Positions 35,065-43,740 of a stretch of DNA of 64,000 nt are shown here, one piece after another. A model generated the notes under the pieces. It searched no databases. It had not been told where the DNA came from and saw only the letters and a program-made list of their open reading frames with translations. A program made the translations under genes and the position numbers. Every line of letters starts with the position of its first letter. The first letter of the stretch is position 1. This stretch comes from Pseudoteredinibacter isoporae_A (lineage in GTDB: Bacteria; Pseudomonadota; Gammaproteobacteria; Pseudomonadales; Cellvibrionaceae), in the NCBI RefSeq assembly GCF_040372805.1, contig NZ_BAABWJ010000012.1, positions 52,939 through 116,938 on the forward strand, given 5' to 3'.

Positions 35065-35933
35065 AAGCGAGCCTTAAAACGAGCAATTACTATCTTGGTA
35101 AAAAAATTCAGCGCAATGATCAGAGCGGTTAATACCAGAGCAGAGGCATAGGCCTTGTTGTCACCACCAGTAACATTCATGCTGAGATCAAAAATATGAA
35201 CAGACATCACTCGCCCGGGGTCCAAAACGGACTCGGGCATACGTGTAACATAGCCGCTGGTAAATAACAGTACGGCGGTTTCTGCTAATGAGCGGCCAAT
35301 ACTTAACACCGTTGCTGTGATTAAAGCTGGAGCGGAAACTGGCAGCAGTATGTGAAAGATAAATGCACTGTGTGAGATGGCCAAAGCGGAAGATGCCTGA
35401 CGTAAGCTGGAAGGCAATGAGCGAAAGTCTTGCTCCATAGTGCCAATGATCAAAGGCAGTGCCATGCAGGCAAGGCTCAAACCACCTGCGAGCAAGGAAT
35501 AACCTAAGCCCAAAATTTGGCAGAAAAACACAAAACCAAACAAGCCAATAACAATGGAAGGGATGCCTGAGAGTAGGTGAATCAAACGTCTTAGCCAAGC
35601 AGCGATAGGCCGAGTTTTACTGGAATCACTGAACTCGGCCAGCCAGAGTGCAGTCGCTACGCCGAGGGGAATGGCAATGAATAGGCAAATCAAAACAACC
35701 GCTAAGGTTGAAACAAGGATCGATAACACGCCGCCTGCACGGCCTGAATCCAGCGGGTTTTCTGTCAGAAAGCTGAAATCAATATGACGCCAACCCTTGA
35801 TTGCGATATCTGAAAGCACAAAACCGAACACACATAATGCGAGTAACACAGCCGCCGCGATCAGGCCGTGTATTAAGCGGCTTTTGGTAAGTGAAAAACG
35901 CGGTATTCCTTTGTATAAAGAGAACTCAGGCAT
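35061..35933 (-). CDS. pstA: phosphate ABC transporter permease PstA
   Basis: A 290-residue inner-membrane permease with about six spans and the ABC-permease EAA-like loop MEQDFRSLPSSLRQASSALA contacting PstB. GGVLSILVSTLAVVLICLFI and GIPSIVIGLFGFVFF are typical PstA segments. It forms the channel with PstC. It overlaps pstC by 8 bp and pstB by 4 bp, so translation is coupled. Confidence 0.92.
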   Translation of the reverse strand: MPEFSLYKGIPRFSLTKSRLIHGLIAAAVLLALCVFGFVLSDIAIKGWRHIDFSFLTENPLDSGRAGGVLSILVSTLAVVLICLFIAIPLGVATALWLAEFSDSSKTRPIAAWLRRLIHLLSGIPSIVIGLFGFVFFCQILGLGYSLLAGGLSLACMALPLIIGTMEQDFRSLPSSLRQASSALAISHSAFIFHILLPVSAPALITATVLSIGRSLAETAVLLFTSGYVTRMPESVLDPGRVMSVHIFDLSMNVTGGDNKAYASALVLTALIIALNFFTKIVIARFKARL

Positions 35934-36780
35934 GGCTTCTCTCGGTAAGGTTGGGCCTGCTGAAGCACAGTAACGCTGTTACTAGTATCAATAAAATTAA
36001 GCCGGTGCTGTACAGGGCAGCACGGTGGTCACCCATGGCATAGGCCATTTCCAAGGCGATATTGGCACTCAGTGTTCGGACCGGTGCGAATAAGCTGTCT
36101 GGGATTGCGACAATGTTGCCACAAACCATTAGTACGGCCATGGTTTCACCGAGTGCACGCCCCGCTTGAATGATCAGCGCATTGATTAGGCCGGTTTTAC
36201 TGGCCGGCAGGGCGATGGTCTTTACCATGGCCCATCGGCTTAGGCCTAAGGCGGCTGAAGCTTGGCGCCATTGCTGGGCGGTGTTAGCTAAGCTTGATCT
36301 TGCGAGCAATGCACCGGTGGGCAGTATCATAATGCTAAGAATAATAATGCCGGCCAGTAAGCTGGTGCCTGGACCTTCCCAGCTGCTAATAACTGGAACC
36401 AGAACCACCAAGCCCCATAAGCCAAAAACAACGGAAGGGATACCGGCGAGTAACTCCAGTATCGAAGATAGGGCTTTGCTTAGGTAAGGCGCGGCGTAAA
36501 ATTCACAGTAAATCGCGAAGGCAATGCCGAGTGGTGCGGCTATGGCAAGGGCTCCCAATGTTGCCAATAGCGTGGCAACAACCATGGCTGAAACATTGTA
36601 GTATTCTTCGCTAGGGTGCCAGCTAGGGTCGGTAAACAGTCTGCTGGGTGATATTTTTGACAGCAGGGGCCAAGATTCTTGTAATAGAAATAAAAATATA
36701 AAAACCACCAAAATACCGACCAATGCCGTTAGCACGGCCAGGCCATGGTGCAAACTCAACTCAGCTTTAAAGCGGAACAA
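35926..36780 (-). CDS. pstC: phosphate ABC transporter permease PstC
   Basis: A 284-residue permease, the partner of PstA. It shows LLAGIPSVVFGLWGLVVLVP and an EAA loop around ANTAQQWRQASAALGLSRWA, then GRALGETMAVLMVCGN as in PstC. About six membrane spans are visible. Its start overlaps the end of pstS by 14 bp. Confidence 0.92.
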   Translation of the reverse strand: MFRFKAELSLHHGLAVLTALVGILVVFIFLFLLQESWPLLSKISPSRLFTDPSWHPSEEYYNVSAMVVATLLATLGALAIAAPLGIAFAIYCEFYAAPYLSKALSSILELLAGIPSVVFGLWGLVVLVPVISSWEGPGTSLLAGIIILSIMILPTGALLARSSLANTAQQWRQASAALGLSRWAMVKTIALPASKTGLINALIIQAGRALGETMAVLMVCGNIVAIPDSLFAPVRTLSANIALEMAYAMGDHRAALYSTGLILLILVTALLCFSRPNLTERSHA

Positions 36781-37594
36781 AATATTGCCGTTTTATCGCG
36801 CTGTGAGCTTGGGGCGATTGGCTAAAATCGATAAAGCTTTGGGCGAGAGTGGAAGGCTCGCCTCGCGTTACCAGGTTCAAACTTCGGGCTAAGGGGAAAG
36901 AGCCATTGGCAACGTTTTCAGTGCTGGCGACAATTCCATCATTTGCAAGCAGCTTAATCGCCACACCTGTACTCGCATTGTATTCGGCCGTACCAATGGA
37001 AACATAGGCAATTGCAGCTTTGTTGGCTAACACTGTTTTAATGGCGTGTTCGTTGTCACCGATAATCGCGTGGGCCTGAATGTCGGAGCTGTTAAGGTTG
37101 AAGTAGCTTAAAAACAGTTCAAGAGTTGAACGCCCATCGGCCTTGCTAACCACAGCTATGGTTTCATCTTTGCCGCTTAGCTGCCGCCAATTTTTAATCT
37201 TGCCGGTGTAAATGTCGATAATTTGCTGCCGGCTTAATTCACTAAGGCTGTTATCTTTATGCAAAATGATGGCGATACCATCACGGGCAATAGGGTGAGG
37301 AGTTAGATCACTCTCACTGGGTTTTAGCGCTCGGGAAACCATTCCAATATCAGCCAGGCCTTGACGGCTGTCTGCGATACCTCTGGCTGAACCACCTGTT
37401 TGAACATCAATTCTGACATCAGGGTGATTCGTCTCATACTGCTGTGCGAGCTCTAGCAGCAATGGAGCAATAGTGCTGGAGCCCGTAATCTGCAAGCGTT
37501 TTGTATCTTGGTCGCCATTACAAGCGATCAGACCAATGCTGCATAGCAACACAAGGCTGAGTGTTTTTGCTATCCGATATAGCGTGTATTGCAC
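36767..37594 (-). CDS. pstS: phosphate-binding lipoprotein PstS
   Basis: A 275-residue periplasmic binding protein. It has a lipoprotein signal (lipobox LIAC, Cys25), the phosphate-loop ITGSSTIAPLL near residues 36-46, and the TGGSARGI segment with conserved Ser/Arg, followed by IIDIYTGKIKNW. It delivers phosphate to PstCA. The lipid anchor is usual in PstS proteins of several marine groups. It starts 33 bp after the DUF547 gene and is probably transcribed with it. Confidence 0.92.
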   Translation of the reverse strand: MQYTLYRIAKTLSLVLLCSIGLIACNGDQDTKRLQITGSSTIAPLLLELAQQYETNHPDVRIDVQTGGSARGIADSRQGLADIGMVSRALKPSESDLTPHPIARDGIAIILHKDNSLSELSRQQIIDIYTGKIKNWRQLSGKDETIAVVSKADGRSTLELFLSYFNLNSSDIQAHAIIGDNEHAIKTVLANKAAIAYVSIGTAEYNASTGVAIKLLANDGIVASTENVANGSFPLARSLNLVTRGEPSTLAQSFIDFSQSPQAHSAIKRQYFVPL

Positions 37595-37627
37595 AATATT
37601 ACTCCGTACGGCGCCAAACTTAATTGC

Positions 37628-38467
37628 TTACTTTTGGTTAAGGTTCCAGTCGTAATCGTGGTTTATGCCACCGCTGTAGTTGTTGAGTTGTTGCTTCAAC
37701 TTCGGTGATGCGTAGTGCTTTAGGTGTTCGATTAGGCTTGCATCTTCACCGCCGAAATCAACAGCGTACCAGTGGTAAATGCTTGATACTGTTAGTTCGC
37801 CGTCATCGAAACGAACACCACGCTCGTGGTTGACATAAGCCTTGGCCGATGTTTCCAACAGGAATTCGGTGTTTTGAGCGGTGTAAGCATCACCTGCAAG
37901 GTTCGGGCAGCTGATGCTGGCACAATTCACGGCGTAATGGATTCGGTTATCGTTCCAGATGGGGCGTAAGATGCCGTGTTCGATATCATTGAGAGTGAGG
38001 TCTTTGCCATCGACAACGGCAAGCTCATCATCCCATGGACCAAAACTGAAAATCCCTTCACCTGTTTTGGTGATGGATTCAACGGGGTAATTATCCAGGA
38101 TAACTTGTACCGTTAGCGCATTATAAAAATTGATCCAGTAGGCTTTTTGTACAGCTTTGGAATAGCTGCGAGGGTCAATATTTTGCAAGGTATCGAGGTA
38201 GTTGCCTAAAATCTTTTGGTCTGCTTGGCTAACAGAGGCGTAATCGAATAGGTTTACCTTTGATGGGTGGTTATCATCGAGGTATCGATCCAATATATTT
38301 TGCCAGGCACTGTGATCAATGGTTGCTGTATTACTTTCGTCGCTGGCTCGCCAATGTTCAATGGCCTCTGGTTCCGGTGCTGCAAAGGCATTGAGGCTGG
38401 CTGCGGTAAGTAATGTTAGGCCGAGCTTTATTCCAGCACTGTCTCCAGCAGGTGTGTTGTTCACCAT
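37628..38467 (-). CDS. DUF547 exported protein
   Basis: A 279-residue protein with a signal region (LGLTLLTAASLNAFA) and the DUF547 core: KAYWINFYNALTVQVILDNYP, then LNDIEHGILRP and VNCASISCPNLAGDAYTAQN with paired Cys, and the final DGELTVSSIYHWYAVDFGG. DUF547 proteins are common envelope proteins of unknown activity; a papain/transglutaminase-like fold has been proposed. ATG 38467 has GAAAGG upstream; an in-frame ATG at 38536 with AAAGG would add 23 residues. It lies directly before pstS, which suggests a link to phosphate limitation. Confidence 0.82.
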   Translation of the reverse strand: MVNNTPAGDSAGIKLGLTLLTAASLNAFAAPEPEAIEHWRASDESNTATIDHSAWQNILDRYLDDNHPSKVNLFDYASVSQADQKILGNYLDTLQNIDPRSYSKAVQKAYWINFYNALTVQVILDNYPVESITKTGEGIFSFGPWDDELAVVDGKDLTLNDIEHGILRPIWNDNRIHYAVNCASISCPNLAGDAYTAQNTEFLLETSAKAYVNHERGVRFDDGELTVSSIYHWYAVDFGGEDASLIEHLKHYASPKLKQQLNNYSGGINHDYDWNLNQK

Positions 38468-38625
38468 GGGTTTTGACCTTTCAATTGGGCTTCGTTTGTG
38501 AAAATCTAAGGAGCTTGATGGTCGTGTTGTAAACATAGTCTACCTTTGATGTTTAATTTCTTTCGGTTTGCTTGAACAATCAGTCTTATTAGGGCGTAGT
38601 GTTGTTTGCGCTTATACGGGTTTAA

Positions 38626-39408
38626 TCAACTGGCGCTCTGCAGTTTTGTGCGAGCGGGAAGGCAGCATTTTCTTTTTCGAAACTGCTGCCAGCGAAGTTT
38701 AATGATCATACCCAATATCCCCTTTGCTGCACCGATAACGCCCGATAGAGTACCACTAATCTTTGAGGTGCCGATTCGCCGAGTCGAGTCGACTGCAACT
38801 TCGGCAACATTCATGTGCTGTTGTAAGGCTTTTATTTGCATTTCAATTGTCCAGCCAAAGCGTTTATCTTGCATTTGCAAAGAGTGAAGCGCGCTGTAGC
38901 GGATAGCACGGTAAGGGCCCAGATCTGTTGCGGTGCTTCCCCAAAAATATCCCATAAGCGAAGTCGCAAGGCGATTACCAAAGCGCTGGCTTAGGGTTAA
39001 CGCCCCAGCTTCAATCCGTCCTAGTTCTCTAGATCCTATAACCATGTCAACGGAGCTACTGCCATTTTCATGCATTGAAAAAGGCTTTAATAAATCAATG
39101 GCCTGAGATGCCAAGCAGGAATCATCGCCGTCTACAAACAAAACGATTCCATGGTGCTCTAGGGCTGCAATAGCTGTGAGGCAGGCAATTCCGTAACCCG
39201 GCTGTGGTTGGCATACAACGCGAGCACCATGGGCCTGTGCAACTGTGGCCGTGTTGTCGCTGGAGCCGTTGTCGCAAACAATGAGCTCATCGATGAGGCG
39301 TTCGCCATCGGAGTTTGCTTGGGAAAGCAAGCTGGCGACAACTTTGCCGATGGCTTTTTCTTCATTGAGCGCGGGAATTACAACCGACACAGTGTCTTGA
39401 GCAAACAT
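38626..39408 (-). CDS. family 2 glycosyltransferase
   Basis: A 260-residue GT-A fold enzyme beginning MFAQDTVSVVIPALNEEKAI. A DxD-like metal motif lies in VLFVDGDDSCLA, and IGSRELGRIEAGALT then GNRLATSLMGYFWG are as in dolichyl-phosphate-mannose-synthase-like enzymes that work on polyprenyl phosphates. No C-terminal membrane spans are present, only a basic tail. It lies upstream of DUF547 and pstS in the same direction and could make a phosphate-free glycolipid, but that is speculation. ATG 39408 begins the first beta strand at the right distance. Confidence 0.85.
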   Translation of the reverse strand: MFAQDTVSVVIPALNEEKAIGKVVASLLSQANSDGERLIDELIVCDNGSSDNTATVAQAHGARVVCQPQPGYGIACLTAIAALEHHGIVLFVDGDDSCLASQAIDLLKPFSMHENGSSSVDMVIGSRELGRIEAGALTLSQRFGNRLATSLMGYFWGSTATDLGPYRAIRYSALHSLQMQDKRFGWTIEMQIKALQQHMNVAEVAVDSTRRIGTSKISGTLSGVIGAAKGILGMIIKLRWQQFRKRKCCLPARTKLQSAS

Positions 39409-39480
39409 TCGATAACCTATGGCAGATGATATGAGGCGGCTCTTGTGAGCCGCCAGCAAACTTAACAATTGGCAAAGCGT

Positions 39481-40308
39481 TTAGAAGGTAAAGCCAAAAC
39501 TAGCGCTGATAACATCGCTTTTGGGGGCGTTTTTTCCTTCAAATAATGAGCCGTAGCTAACCCCAAAACTAAGGTCTGAAGTGATGGTGTAATTAATGCC
39601 GATCTCATATAGGTCGTAATCTTCTTCAACTTCGGGGAAGCGCGACGGTGTGAAACCAGGACCACCGATATCTAGGCCGTCACGAGCATCAACTTTATGG
39701 TATGCAATTGAAGTGCTTAGCTTGTCATTGATTGCATAATAGGCCGCTAGATTTAAGAAGGCCTCGTTTGCTACATTTGAGTCGCGATAGCGGTAACCAA
39801 TGTCACCGGATACGGCGAATTGGCTGGTAAAGGCTTTGCCTAAAATAATCGAAGCTTCAACGCCTGAGGCTCCATCGCCGATGGCGGTTATCGCGCCGGT
39901 ATCGTAGTCACCGTCAATTGTGGCCGCTACCCGAATGGCGGCGCTGGGTGCGTTGCTCTCGGATAAAAATTCATCATGAAATCGCCAGGTTAGACCGATC
40001 GTGGTGTCGGTAATGCCGTCTTGGCCGCTACCACCGTCGATGTCGGTATCTGAGTAACCAGCGCGAAAATCAATTTCCAAATCATCATTGATACCATGAC
40101 TGAGGGATATCCAATAGGTCGATTGTTCTAAATCACCACCGCCGGGAATGTCGACTTCGTTATCGCCTGCGAATAGGCGGTCAGCTTCTTGGGAGACATA
40201 AGACAGTTGCACTCTGGTTTCACCTGGACTTAATAACCAGGGGCTACCTTCAGCAAGTAAGGTGACAGGTGTGGCCATCAACATGCTAGCTAAAATTAGT
40301 TTTTTCAT
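39481..40308 (-). CDS. outer-membrane beta-barrel protein
   Basis: A 275-residue protein with signal peptide MKKLILASMLMATPVTLLA and many alternating strands (TRVQLSYVSQ, YWISLSHGIN, LEIDFRAGYS). It ends VISASFGFTF, with the C-terminal Phe typical of barrels inserted by BamA. The pattern resembles MetA-pathway-of-phenol-degradation/transporter-type porins. It starts the unit that continues into the glycosyltransferase, DUF547 and pst genes, separated from the glycosyltransferase by 72 bp. Confidence 0.78.
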   Translation of the reverse strand: MKKLILASMLMATPVTLLAEGSPWLLSPGETRVQLSYVSQEADRLFAGDNEVDIPGGGDLEQSTYWISLSHGINDDLEIDFRAGYSDTDIDGGSGQDGITDTTIGLTWRFHDEFLSESNAPSAAIRVAATIDGDYDTGAITAIGDGASGVEASIILGKAFTSQFAVSGDIGYRYRDSNVANEAFLNLAAYYAINDKLSTSIAYHKVDARDGLDIGGPGFTPSRFPEVEEDYDLYEIGINYTITSDLSFGVSYGSLFEGKNAPKSDVISASFGFTF

Positions 40309-40383
40309 TTTTTTTCCAAAATAAGTTGTTTACATATAACTTTGTGAAGAAGTTTGAGCGTTGGCCAAAGGGCCGAGTCTTAA

Positions 40384-40725
40384 CTATCTGATCTTGTAAC
40401 GCTTCTTCAGATAGTAAATAACCGCTTTCTTCTCTTTGGATTTCAGGTATGCGTTCTGTCTGGATGAAGATTTAAGACTATCGATCAGCTCTGATGCGGA
40501 GCTCTTGTTTAGGCCCTTGGACGGTGAGGGGCAACTAGAGCAACTCACTTTTTTGTGATAAACAACTTTTCCTAAATTGTACTGATCCTTGGGGCCAAAG
40601 CCGGCTGGGCCGAATGAGCCTGATGCATTTGCGCTAACTGCCAGGACACTTCCTAGCAAAGCTGCGCTAGCGACAAATAAAGGCTTAATACGATTTCTAC
40701 TGTGAGCTGCTTTTGATTTGTTCAC
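40384..40725 (-). CDS. small exported protein with a CxxCP motif
   Basis: A 113-residue protein with a signal peptide (FVASAALLGSVLAVSANA). The mature part begins SGSFGPAGFGPKDQYNLGKV and includes YHKKVSCSSCPSPSKG, which looks like a cytochrome c heme-binding region (GK..Y....C..CH) in which the His is replaced by Pro. The tail is very basic (KSKEKKAVIYYLKKRYKIR). If it descends from a c-type cytochrome it can no longer bind heme in the usual way; a redox or metal role through the cysteine pair remains possible. It starts the minus-strand run. Confidence 0.65.
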   Translation of the reverse strand: MNKSKAAHSRNRIKPLFVASAALLGSVLAVSANASGSFGPAGFGPKDQYNLGKVVYHKKVSCSSCPSPSKGLNKSSASELIDSLKSSSRQNAYLKSKEKKAVIYYLKKRYKIR

Positions 40726-40929
40726 TGTTTTCTCCGTCGATTAATCGATGCTTTAGGCATCTGATGTGTGTCGAGAAAACATGTTAGTGAAAGCCTGGCT
40801 CCAGATGTCACCGAAATATCACATCGTCATTCTAAATGTTTATCGATTTATTAATTATTAATTTTTCGGAAATATTCTTTTTGAAAATGATTTACTCTGT
40901 TACTCACTGAGTTTGAGTCATTCTTTTGT

Positions 40930-42345
40930 ATGAGATTGAACGGGATATTGAAAGTTGCTGAAATGGGAATATACAAAGAAGAAAACATTGTATCGTTTTT
41001 GAGTGCTGCTGGATTCTTGTCGGCCTTGCTTTATCTGGGCTTAGGTTATGGCAATGAAAACCTGTGGGGATCTAATCCTGTCGCCTTTCTAGTTGTCATG
41101 TCGTCTCTGGCTTCTATTAGTTTTTGGGTGTTCTGGTTTTTAAGCAAGGTGGACACAGGTAATATACCCCGCGAAGTAAGCCCAAAAAACTATATTTGGA
41201 TTATTGTTGGCTGGGCAATCGTCTTCCGCTTTATAGGGCTGTTCTTTGACCCCATTTTTGAAGACGATTTTTATCGTTATCTATGGGATGGATTTTTGTT
41301 TTCCAAGGAGGGAACGCCATACGGTAAAGCACCGAGTGAATATTTTGGAGACAACTCCATAGCCCAGCAAATGCAGCCAATATTGGACGGAATAAATTAT
41401 CCCGATGTCGCCACTATCTATGGTCCTGTTTTTCAGTATAGCTTTCTTTTGGCCCATAAATTTCTACCGGCTGATGTTCTAGCTTTGCAATCTATTTACA
41501 GCGTTGTCGATGTGCTTTTAATTTTGGTGTTGTCGCGTTTATGTAAGCCTCAGCTATTGGTCTTGTATGCTTGGTGCCCCTTGGCTATTAAAGAAATAGC
41601 CTTTACGGCCCACCCTGATGGCTTGGCTGTATTTTTGCTTATGGCCGCTTATTTGGCTCTAGTGAGGAAGCACGCACTAATTGCTGTGATACTCATCGCC
41701 TTGAGTGTTTGTGCAAAAATATTCGCGTTATTATTTGTACCGTTTGTTTTGCTGCGAGTACACCTTAAATACTGGCTGGTGTTTGCTCTAATACTTGCCT
41801 TGGTTTACGCCCCGTTTCTGATTTCTAACTCTGCCGATATCGCTGTCTTATTCACCTTCGCTGGAGGTTGGCAATTTAATGGTTCAATACATCCGCTGCT
41901 GCAGTCCTTTTTTCACTGGTTGAGCCCCGAGTATGTCGCGACCTTAACGTCGCTGTTATGCGGGCTGTCGTTCCTGAGCTTCTATATGATTCTCGGTTGG
42001 ACATTTTTCAGAGATAAAACCGCTTTGATACCCAGAGGAGACTGGGTTTTGGGAGTGTTCTTTCTGCTCGCGCCGGTTGTGAATGCCTGGTATCTGATAT
42101 GGCTTTTGGCCTTCGCCACAATCTATCCAAGCCGCTGGGCCTGGGTATTGTCGGTGTCTATTTTGTTTTCCTACATTACAGGGTACACAACCGGATCCCC
42201 TGAATTGGACCTATACCAACAACCGCTGTGGGCTCGTGTGCTCGAATATGGTGTTGTGTTCTTTGCGGTGTATTTTGATGTGAAGGCAGCTAGGGGCAGG
42301 CGGCGGGAGGAAACGATGACGCAGGAGGGAAGAGCGCTCTCCTGA
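40930..42345 (+). CDS. membrane glycosyltransferase, GT87/mannosyltransferase-like
   Basis: A 471-residue protein with 10 or more membrane spans. The extracytoplasmic loop after span 3 carries the acidic motif EDDFYRYLWDGFLFSKEGTP, the catalytic loop signature of GT-C polyprenyl-phosphate-dependent mannosyltransferases and GT87 enzymes. YGPVFQYSFLLAH and APVVNAWYLIWLLAF also match. It should transfer a sugar from a lipid carrier in the periplasmic leaflet. It is divergent from the CxxCP protein gene and could work with the GT2 enzyme at 38626, which may make its sugar donor. Confidence 0.8.
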   Translation: MRLNGILKVAEMGIYKEENIVSFLSAAGFLSALLYLGLGYGNENLWGSNPVAFLVVMSSLASISFWVFWFLSKVDTGNIPREVSPKNYIWIIVGWAIVFRFIGLFFDPIFEDDFYRYLWDGFLFSKEGTPYGKAPSEYFGDNSIAQQMQPILDGINYPDVATIYGPVFQYSFLLAHKFLPADVLALQSIYSVVDVLLILVLSRLCKPQLLVLYAWCPLAIKEIAFTAHPDGLAVFLLMAAYLALVRKHALIAVILIALSVCAKIFALLFVPFVLLRVHLKYWLVFALILALVYAPFLISNSADIAVLFTFAGGWQFNGSIHPLLQSFFHWLSPEYVATLTSLLCGLSFLSFYMILGWTFFRDKTALIPRGDWVLGVFFLLAPVVNAWYLIWLLAFATIYPSRWAWVLSVSILFSYITGYTTGSPELDLYQQPLWARVLEYGVVFFAVYFDVKAARGRRREETMTQEGRALS

Positions 42346-42358
42346 CTAAGGCTTTATT

Positions 42359-42394
42359 GGCTTCCAGCTCAGGATAAGTGGAAGCCGTGGGTTT
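42359..42394 (+). terminator. terminator-like hairpin after the GT87-like gene
   Basis: Perfect arms GGCTTCCA (42359-42366) and TGGAAGCC (42379-42386), followed by GTGGGTTTT. Confidence 0.55.
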
Positions 42395-42422
42395 TATTCA
42401 AAACTGAATTGCCACCAGTTCT

Positions 42423-42770
42423 TTAGATACCTGTCAGCCTTTCTTGATAACGCTGCTCATACTCTACAAGTAACAGCTGATTATTAAAACCATGCCGCCG
42501 TTTTGTGTTGTAGAACATCTCTATGTAATCAAAAATATCGCTGCGTGCTTCATCACGATTTACATTAACCTTTTTCCTAGCTCGCTCTCGTTTCAATAAC
42601 TGAAAGAGACTCTCGGCAACTGCGTTATCATGGCGGCTACCACGATAACTCATGCTACCTTCCAAACCGTGTGCTTTCAGAAAGTTATCCGAATCATAAC
42701 TGGCGTACTGACCATCTTGATCCGAGTGCACTACAACCATTGACTGTGGGAAACGCCTCCGTACGGCCAT
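42423..42770 (-). pseudogene. truncated IS3-family transposase (OrfB C-terminal part)
   Basis: The 115 residues are the last third of an IS3 OrfB. The second catalytic Asp lies in HSDQDGQYAS and the catalytic Glu in NAVAESLFQLLKRE, followed by FNNQLLLVEYEQRYQ. The first Asp region and orfA are missing. The sequence switches abruptly at about 42771 to the leucine-rich-repeat pseudogene on the opposite strand, so a deletion started at, or ran into, this IS. Confidence 0.85.
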
Positions 42771-42772
42771 TA

Positions 42773-43559
42773 GCTATATCTGCCGGCAATGTGACAAATA
42801 TTGGGGCTCGGACATTTCTAGAGAACAGTATTGTTGGTACGAATCTACCCGTTGGTCTTCAGGTTACTGAGGCTGAGGCATTCCGGGAAAATAGTTTGAC
42901 CAGCATTACTTTGCCAAACACCTTGACCACTTTGGGGGCTTTGCATTTTTGAGTAATAGCCTAAGCAGCATCGATATCCCTGATGGAATTACAAATTTTG
43001 GCACTGGAGTGTTTCAGGGGAATAATATTTCCAGTTTTACATTGCCTACTGGAATGACACAAATACCGGATCGCACTTTTAGTGCTAATTCGCTGACCTC
43101 TATTAATATGCCTTCTGATATTACTCATGTGGGGCAATCTGCGTTTGCAGGAAATAACATCACTAGCTTAGCCCTGAATGATGGTCTGGTTGATATGGGG
43201 ATCGGAGCTTTTGCCAACAATCAATTGATGACTGTAGATATTCCTGAGACGGTAACTAATATAGGTTTTTTGCATTTTCAAATAATAATTTGACCACTGT
43301 TCATTTTAACGAAGATCGCCTGGGTTTGGAGGCTTCTGGAGCTTTTGAAAGTTTTGGTGTTAATGCCGGACTTACCACAATAACGTATTTTGCTGGGCGA
43401 GCGGCTTGGCCGGACTCAGATATCAGTGGTGTAACACCAACGGCAGATTCCTCTGCCCACAGCCGACGTAAGGCAGGTGCCGAGTATGAATTGGGTAAGC
43501 TTGCTATGCTTGGCTGCTTTGCTTTTTCTGTCTGGGCAGATGGGGCTTTTTCGTTTTAA
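42773..43559 (+). pseudogene. decayed BspA-type leucine-rich-repeat (LRR_5) gene
   Basis: About seven 22-residue repeats of the form N-x-L-T-S-I-x-L-P-x-x-(L/I)-T-x-(I/L)-G-x-x-A-F are visible, for example NSLTSINMPSDITHVG and NNITSLALNDGLVDMG. Such BspA-like repeats occur in surface adhesins. The frame is lost twice, at about 42945 and 43270. Both times one T appears missing just before GCATTTT, and restoring it rejoins the repeat. The 5' end is lost at the IS3 remnant. It stops at 43559 after a short C-terminal tail without a clear anchor. Confidence 0.75.
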
Positions 43560-43655
43560 AGATACATTTAATTAATGCGTTTTTCTAAGGATTGCTTGTG
43601 TTTGAGTGGCGTGGGTCAGCTCTATCGGTTTACTAGTTATGCGCTTAGAATTAGT

Positions 43656-43735
43656 GTGTCGAGGAGCTAAAGGGCAGGGTGTCCATGGTCAGGAAGGCCG
43701 CTAAAGCCGCTCGCTAATACCGAGCGGCTTTTTCT
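43656..43735 (+). other. conserved structured element ending in a terminator, copy B
   Basis: This element is related to 20877-20962: TGTCGAGGAGCTAAAGGGCA then GGGTGTCC, a GGTC-AGGAA-GGCC mini-hairpin, and a perfect 10-bp terminator stem AAGCCGCTCG / CGAGCGGCTT (43704-43730) with a T tract. The conserved part extends about 45 nt upstream of the terminator, which a plain terminator would not need. Confidence 0.55.
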
Positions 43736-43740
43736 TTTCT

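Noticed and set aside
42671..42776. Plus-strand start of the LRR gene inside the IS3 remnant
   Set aside because: This part is antisense to the transposase fragment and has no repeat character; the LRR sequence begins only at about 42773.
42945..43275. Programmed frameshifting as the firm explanation of the LRR frame breaks
   Set aside because: Only the second site is a canonical slippery heptamer and the 5' end of the gene is already missing, so decay or T-run error is more likely; kept only as a finding to check.
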